Source: Bacteroidota bacterium (GTDB taxonomy: Bacteria; Bacteroidota; Bacteroidia; Flavobacteriales_D; Crocinitomicaceae). Taken from it: DNA of 64,000 nt. The DNA is taken from positions 62,001-126,000 of the forward strand of contig JACPUU010000004.1 in NCBI GenBank assembly GCA_016192075.1. The letters run 5' to 3'. Positions 59,958 to 64,000 of the stretch are shown here, in pieces (the first letter of the stretch is position 1; each line of letters begins with the position of its first letter). Both the position numbers and the translations under genes were made by a program. Below the pieces are notes generated by a model. The model was not told where the DNA came from, made no database searches, and saw only the letters and a list, made by a program, of their open reading frames with translations.

Positions 59958-60198
59958 CAGTGGAAAAAATCAGGGTTACGGATTAACTTATTTTACGAAA
60001 GTACGACAGTTGACCTCTGGTTAAGAGAACATTCGTTGCGCCTGGAATTGATAAATGTCATATAGAAAATTGAAGCAGTCTGAGATCTTTTTTGGTACTT
60101 TAACAGATGACAGGGAGTTCAGCTGGTCAGGCATGTTCGTTTAGCACACTGAAATAGGTAGGGAGCTGCTGATGTTTATTTTTTTTAACCTCAAACGA

Positions 60199-60690
60199 AT
60201 GACTATGAAACCATCAGAATCAAAACAAGATTCAACGTGCTGTCCAAAATTCGACCCGGCCCCATGGGATGATAAGGTTGTTGAATGGGATGCTAAAAAA
60301 TTCATTCAGGATCATGTCGTAACCTTCTTTTTTATGCCTGTGAATTTTGGAAAAGTGATGAAACGGCTGGATGAAAAAGTGACCCATGCAGGCGCATTAA
60401 CGCCCGGTAACATGTGTCTTTCAGAGCATACTTCCCGTTGGAATATGAATGTTTACATGGCCGTGGATAAAGAAATAGCCGGTACAAAAAATGTACAGAT
60501 GAGCGGTAAATTTTACTGCAAGGTTTATGAAGGTCCATTCAAGGATACCGGTAAATGGAGTGTTGATTTTGAGTCAGCCGTAAAAGCAAAAGGATACGCT
60601 ATGAAACGCATGTTTATGTGGTATACAACCTGTCCCAAATGCGCCAAAATTTACGGCAAAAATTACGTGGTTATCATGGCACAGGTTTGA
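60199..60690 (+). CDS. Conserved protein with paired CxxC-type motifs, unknown function
   Basis: About 163 residues from ATG 60199; a second ATG at 60205 (MKPSESKQDSTCC) is equally possible. The N-terminus has CCPKFDPAPWD and the C-terminus YTTCPKCAKIYGKNYVVIMAQV. The body (VVTFFFMPVNFGKVMKRLDEKV, SEHTSRWNMNVYMAVDKEI, GKFYCKVYEGPFKDTGKWSVDF) has an alternating beta-alpha pattern. I recall closely similar proteins across bacteria without assigned role. Four cysteines could bind zinc or be redox-active. There is no signal peptide and no partner gene. Confidence 0.75.
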   Translation: MTMKPSESKQDSTCCPKFDPAPWDDKVVEWDAKKFIQDHVVTFFFMPVNFGKVMKRLDEKVTHAGALTPGNMCLSEHTSRWNMNVYMAVDKEIAGTKNVQMSGKFYCKVYEGPFKDTGKWSVDFESAVKAKGYAMKRMFMWYTTCPKCAKIYGKNYVVIMAQV

Positions 60691-60739
60691 GGTATCCGTT
60701 TTTTATTTGGAGTGCAGTTGGTCCAATTAGCCGGGAATG

Positions 60740-61228
60740 TCAGAAGCTGTGTCCGATAGATGCTCCCACCGAAGGTAAAATCCAGTCATAGGAGTGGTTT
60801 CTGTAAACGGGCATAAGGCCGGCTCGTAGTTTTACTGTAAAGCCATACGGAACAAAAGCACTCAAACCCAGGTAGGGGTTATAAACGATTCCTTTGAAGT
60901 AATAGTCGTTTATCAGAAAATTGTCATAAAATTGAAGTTCGTACTGCTTGCAATCAATGCCTGCCACAAAAAACAAATAGTCGCGCCCCAGGTTCAGGTT
61001 AAACCCGGCACCGATGCAGGGTCCCGCTTCGCTCATTCCGGCAAAAATGTCTGCAGAAAGGAGCGCGTAATCTGTTTTCAAAAACTTGCGGGAATAACTG
61101 ATACCTAAAAGTCCGCGGCTGAAAATACCCGACTCAACAGAAATGGTATTTTTTCGGAACGTCGTGTCCTGGCCCAGGGATACACCGGTCAACAGCAGTA
61201 CCAGAATAGTTGTCAGCAAGACTCTCAT
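60740..61228 (-). CDS. Small exported outer-membrane-like protein
   Basis: 162 residues from the ATG at 61228 (MRVLLTTILVLLLTGVSLG, a signal peptide); the frame extends 50 codons upstream without a plausible start. The mature part alternates hydrophobic and polar residues and ends in SVGASIGHSF, an aromatic-terminated last strand. Features such as ISVESGIFSRGLLGISYSRKF and VYNPYLGLSAFVPYGFTVKLRAGLMPVY suggest an eight-stranded barrel. Unknown function. Confidence 0.65.
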   Translation of the reverse strand: MRVLLTTILVLLLTGVSLGQDTTFRKNTISVESGIFSRGLLGISYSRKFLKTDYALLSADIFAGMSEAGPCIGAGFNLNLGRDYLFFVAGIDCKQYELQFYDNFLINDYYFKGIVYNPYLGLSAFVPYGFTVKLRAGLMPVYRNHSYDWILPSVGASIGHSF

Positions 61229-61483
61229 ACCTGGGTAACGAAATGCTGATGCCGGAGGTTTGAAAGTGGGGTGAAATTGATTCAACTGAGTATAATTCAA
61301 ATTTGAATATAATAGCAAAGCGCTCTGATGCACGTTTCCCAACGTATACAGAGTGAAGTTGTTGAAAATTTTTGACAATTGCGAGTCTTTTTTTTATCCC
61401 GAAAATTTCTTCTCACTTTTTTCGGTAGGTGCTAAATATTCGGTTATGGAGTCAGTATATTCGTAAAATATGTACAGTACATT

Positions 61484-62701
61484 ATGGGTGAACGGATAAT
61501 TGCGTTTATAACTTTTTACATGGCGCTTTTCTTGATAAATAATCTAAAGTGTCAGTCTGATGGGTCTTACAAAGTTTCAGAATACCCAATTCGTAAGGAT
61601 TTAATACAGTCGTACCCCCCTGAAGTTTGGGAGGATATTTGTAATGAAATACAAATTTTATTGAAGGATAGTAGTTATTTAAACGATGAAAGATACGTTT
61701 TTTTGCCTACCCCAATGATTTTATTTAATACCATTGGGCTAATTCCTCTTGATTCTTCTTACTGTAGAAAGCAGTTAAACAAATCACTAATTCTTGAAAG
61801 CGAAGGATACGATTTTCGTCCTAGCACTACTATTCTGCTGGAGCAGTTTCGAACATTGAGTTTTGAAGAAACAGAAAATCTTCCGGACGGTGATTATGTC
61901 TTTTATTATGAACCATTCTACGATCGAGAAACTGACTCATGGATAAACGATAGAGCTTTTGGTCATTTTACTATCAGCCAAAGATATCTTAACGGCCAAA
62001 GCCTTTTCTATAGTCCTTATGGAGACACTATAGCCAGCGGAAACTATTTAAACGGACGAAGAGAAAGCACGTGGCACTATAAAATTCCTATTGATACAAT
62101 TACCGATGTATTAGGTTTATATTCACCCGTTTCAAATGTTTTTTGCGAGTATGAAATTGATTTTCATAATGGTCTGATGAATGGTAACTATGAGTTCAAA
62201 GTGAATAATGTCTTGAGAGCGAAAGGCGAAATGCTCAATGATAAATTGATTGGTTTTTGGCAGATATTTCACAAAAATGGGATGCTTTCAAATAGTTTAT
62301 TTCTTGTCGAAAATCCAATTGAACTAAGTGTAAAAAAAAAATATAGATTTGTCGATACCAAAACAGGAAGTTTGCCTTTTGGTACCAAGGCAATGATTAT
62401 TCCTGGTTTAAACACAAAGTTGGAAAGTGAATCTTTTCAGTTAATTATGTTTACTTCCCCAGGTACGGCTGAGATTTATTTAGACAAAGAATTTAAGGCC
62501 TATTATGAATCTGGACAATTAATGTATCACATGGTCATAGATAAAGGAAATGTAGTAAGCGGTGATACACTATTTCACCCCAATGGTCTACCTCTGTATG
62601 TTTGGGACTTTAGTACTTCAAAAAAAAGAGGTAAGTTCTATATTTATGACGAAACAGGCATACTCTTGTATGAAGAGAGAATAAAAAGGGGAGACATATG
62701 A
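61484..62701 (+). CDS. YwqK/MORN-like repeat protein, exported, unknown function
   Basis: 405 residues. The N-terminus (IIAFITFYMALFLINNLKC) is a signal peptide or lipobox. Mid and C-terminal parts contain several weak MORN_2-type units (GNYLNGRRESTWHYKI, GEMLNDKLIGFWQIFHKNGMLS, YYESGQLMYHMVIDKG, FHPNGLPLYVW). These occur in YwqK-family proteins of polymorphic or toxin-linked loci and in ordinary Bacteroidota surface proteins. From here to the window end codon use looks more AT-rich than in the preceding genes (judged by eye), which may mean acquired DNA. Confidence 0.6.
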   Translation: MGERIIAFITFYMALFLINNLKCQSDGSYKVSEYPIRKDLIQSYPPEVWEDICNEIQILLKDSSYLNDERYVFLPTPMILFNTIGLIPLDSSYCRKQLNKSLILESEGYDFRPSTTILLEQFRTLSFEETENLPDGDYVFYYEPFYDRETDSWINDRAFGHFTISQRYLNGQSLFYSPYGDTIASGNYLNGRRESTWHYKIPIDTITDVLGLYSPVSNVFCEYEIDFHNGLMNGNYEFKVNNVLRAKGEMLNDKLIGFWQIFHKNGMLSNSLFLVENPIELSVKKKYRFVDTKTGSLPFGTKAMIIPGLNTKLESESFQLIMFTSPGTAEIYLDKEFKAYYESGQLMYHMVIDKGNVVSGDTLFHPNGLPLYVWDFSTSKKRGKFYIYDETGILLYEERIKRGDI

Positions 62702-62769
62702 ATATAGTTCAAATGAAAATAACATACGCTGGGAGTATTTACGCGCCTTTATAATTAACTGACTTTTAC

Positions 62770-63549
62770 ATGAAAATACCTTCCATTCTGGTCTATTTAA
62801 TTTTTATTCCCCTTATAGGTTGTATTGGCAATTCACAATTGTCCGATTTCGAGGATATATCAAAGCATGCAACAGAGCATTTCACGTCCAATGCAATTGA
62901 AGACAGCGTTGATGTCAGAGCTTTGAATGTTAAAATGAATAATTTAAGTGGTACTAAAGACCTTAGAATTTTTTGGGAAATAAATGAATATGCACATGTT
63001 GATTTTATTCTTGAATATAACACCATGCTAATCAGAACTTTGAACAAAAAGGTAATAAATCAGTTGGATTCCGTGATATTAGAAGTTCAAATACCTGACT
63101 CAGACTTTGGTCTTAAGAGATACCGGGCAAGCAGAGAAGAAGTGAATAATTTGTGCAGGGAATACGAGTCTGTGGATTCAACCTATATTCCAATATTGAA
63201 GTTTGTGATGCGCTCTAATAGCATTGATATACTTAACTATTTTGACCGTAACATTGAGGAACAACAAAAAATGGAAACCTCTATCAGAGACACTTCGTAT
63301 TGGCAGCATGGCACTTTTTTGAATTATCTCAAAACTGATTTGCTTGTGGACACGAAAGATTCTATAAAAGAGGAAGCGAAGGCAGAAATATTCAGGTTTT
63401 TTTTCGGAGGTGCCTCATTCTTCTATCCAAATAAAAGGGCAATTAACCTGGTAAATTATATCCTTGAAGTCAGGGGAGATTCTGTGATCAATTATACGCT
63501 TTCTGATACCGCACGATTTGGTTTTACACCTGAGTGGTTAGAAATATGA
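62770..63549 (+). CDS. Lipoprotein of unknown function
   Basis: 259 residues with a clear lipoprotein signal (ILVYLIFIPLIGC, Cys18). The mature protein is a mix of helices and strands without known motif (MNNLSGTKDLRIFWEINEYAHVDFILEYN, YRASREEVNNLCREYESVD, FFFGGASFFYPNKRAINLVNYILEVRGDS). It follows the YwqK-like gene by about 70 bp on the same strand and may share its transcript. I do not recognise the family. Confidence 0.6.
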   Translation: MKIPSILVYLIFIPLIGCIGNSQLSDFEDISKHATEHFTSNAIEDSVDVRALNVKMNNLSGTKDLRIFWEINEYAHVDFILEYNTMLIRTLNKKVINQLDSVILEVQIPDSDFGLKRYRASREEVNNLCREYESVDSTYIPILKFVMRSNSIDILNYFDRNIEEQQKMETSIRDTSYWQHGTFLNYLKTDLLVDTKDSIKEEAKAEIFRFFFGGASFFYPNKRAINLVNYILEVRGDSVINYTLSDTARFGFTPEWLEI

Positions 63550-63616
63550 AATATGCGAGGCTTAGGACAAGTTAAAGCAGATTCTGTAATAGTTTGGGAA
63601 AAGGGTTTAAAGAAAA

Positions 63617-64000
63617 ATGATTGATAAAAATGAATTTCGGCAAAACGTGTTAAAGCGGATTTTGGCTCTTGTAGACAAGCCTTATGCTGAGTGGACAACA
63701 CACAATAATAAATTGAATTCCATAGTATTTCTAAAAGATGAACATTGTAAGTTTGAAGATGAGTTGAATACGAATGAACGACCGTTATTGGAATGTGTAT
63801 TGACAAATAGTTATGTTCTAATAACTACTGACAGAGTTATTTCTATACTGGATGACAAAAGAACCGAGATGAAGTTTGAGAATATGGCAAGATTTGGGAA
63901 CGAATTTGAAAATGAAAATCATTTATCAGCAGATGGAAAAATGCCTAAGACAAATAGGGTGGTAATTTATAATAACGAAAATGGAAGGCTTGTTTTCGTA
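63617..64000 (+). CDS. Partial gene of unknown function, cut by the window end
   Basis: The frame runs from ATG 63617 (MIDKNEFRQNVLKRILALVDKPYAEW) for 128 codons to the window end without a stop. It lacks a signal peptide and contains a plausible beta-alpha pattern (LECVLTNSYVLITTDRVISILDDKRTEM, VVIYNNENGRLVFV). It comes 67 bp after the lipoprotein gene and is AT-rich like it. The family is not recognisable from this part. Confidence 0.5.
   Translation, partial: MIDKNEFRQNVLKRILALVDKPYAEWTTHNNKLNSIVFLKDEHCKFEDELNTNERPLLECVLTNSYVLITTDRVISILDDKRTEMKFENMARFGNEFENENHLSADGKMPKTNRVVIYNNENGRLVFV

Overview
The window comes from a Bacteroidota genome, most likely a flavobacterial or crocinitomix-like lineage. 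Five secreted proteins end in type A T9SS sorting domains (YPNP-type motifs). Promoters match TAnnTTTG. There is a Bacteroidetes-type GGGP synthase, a DUF5686 protein, TPR or propeller proteins fused to SpoIIE phosphatases, and several families of short palindromic repeats typical of this phylum. No rRNA, tRNA or CRISPR array was seen.

Layout. 1-10 kb: a truncated regulatory-like-domain protein, a small basic secreted protein, a Rieske-like lipoprotein without cluster ligands, S-adenosylhomocysteinase, a phosphopantetheinyl transferase, GGGP synthase, and three large T9SS cargo proteins (Kelch, CotH kinase, FG-GAP). 10.2-16.4 kb: a cobalamin operon made of promoter, B12 riboswitch, DUF4465 protein, TonB-dependent receptor, BtuG-like propeller lipoprotein and a further T9SS surface protein. 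Repeat elements have invaded it at two gene starts, and one of these is a 233-bp tandem duplication. 16.4-28.6 kb: PhnA, YceI, DUF5686, an ECF sigma factor with a membrane anti-sigma/trypsin-like fusion, a YfbK-type VWA lipoprotein, and two tandem TPR-SpoIIE phosphatases carrying in-frame repeat insertions. 28.7-35 kb: housekeeping genes (queA, hydrolase, pdxJ, CBS protein, nadK, aldehyde dehydrogenase). 36-41 kb: a REP-like tandem array in front of an IS200-like (RAYT) transposase, then a 1236-residue propeller-SpoIIE sensor. 41-54 kb: DUF2306, FtsH, a cluster of small stress-type genes (phosphoribosyltransferase, alpha/beta hydrolase, two paralogous 116-residue proteins, a PepSY-like protein), the Mla lipid-transport operon, PEP synthase and DUF2267. 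54-56 kb: urocanate hydratase carrying a palindromic repeat in its coding sequence.

56.2-58.6 kb holds the strongest candidate system: a complete retron. It has a phosphoribosyltransferase-like effector, a small winged-helix protein overlapping it by 4 bp, a structured RNA of about 180 nt bounded by complementary a1/a2 arms, and a retron-type reverse transcriptase starting 2 nt after the RNA. It sits as a forward cassette between two reverse-strand genes. The window ends with an MgtC/DUF4010 membrane protein, a cysteine-motif protein of unknown function, a small outer-membrane protein, and three orphan genes of less typical composition, the last truncated by the window edge.

A second theme is short palindromic elements entering coding sequence. 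They are seen in the signal peptide of the B12 receptor, at the start of the BtuG-like gene, inside two SpoIIE phosphatase domains, inside hutU, and at the 3' ends of the aldehyde dehydrogenase and possibly pdxJ genes.
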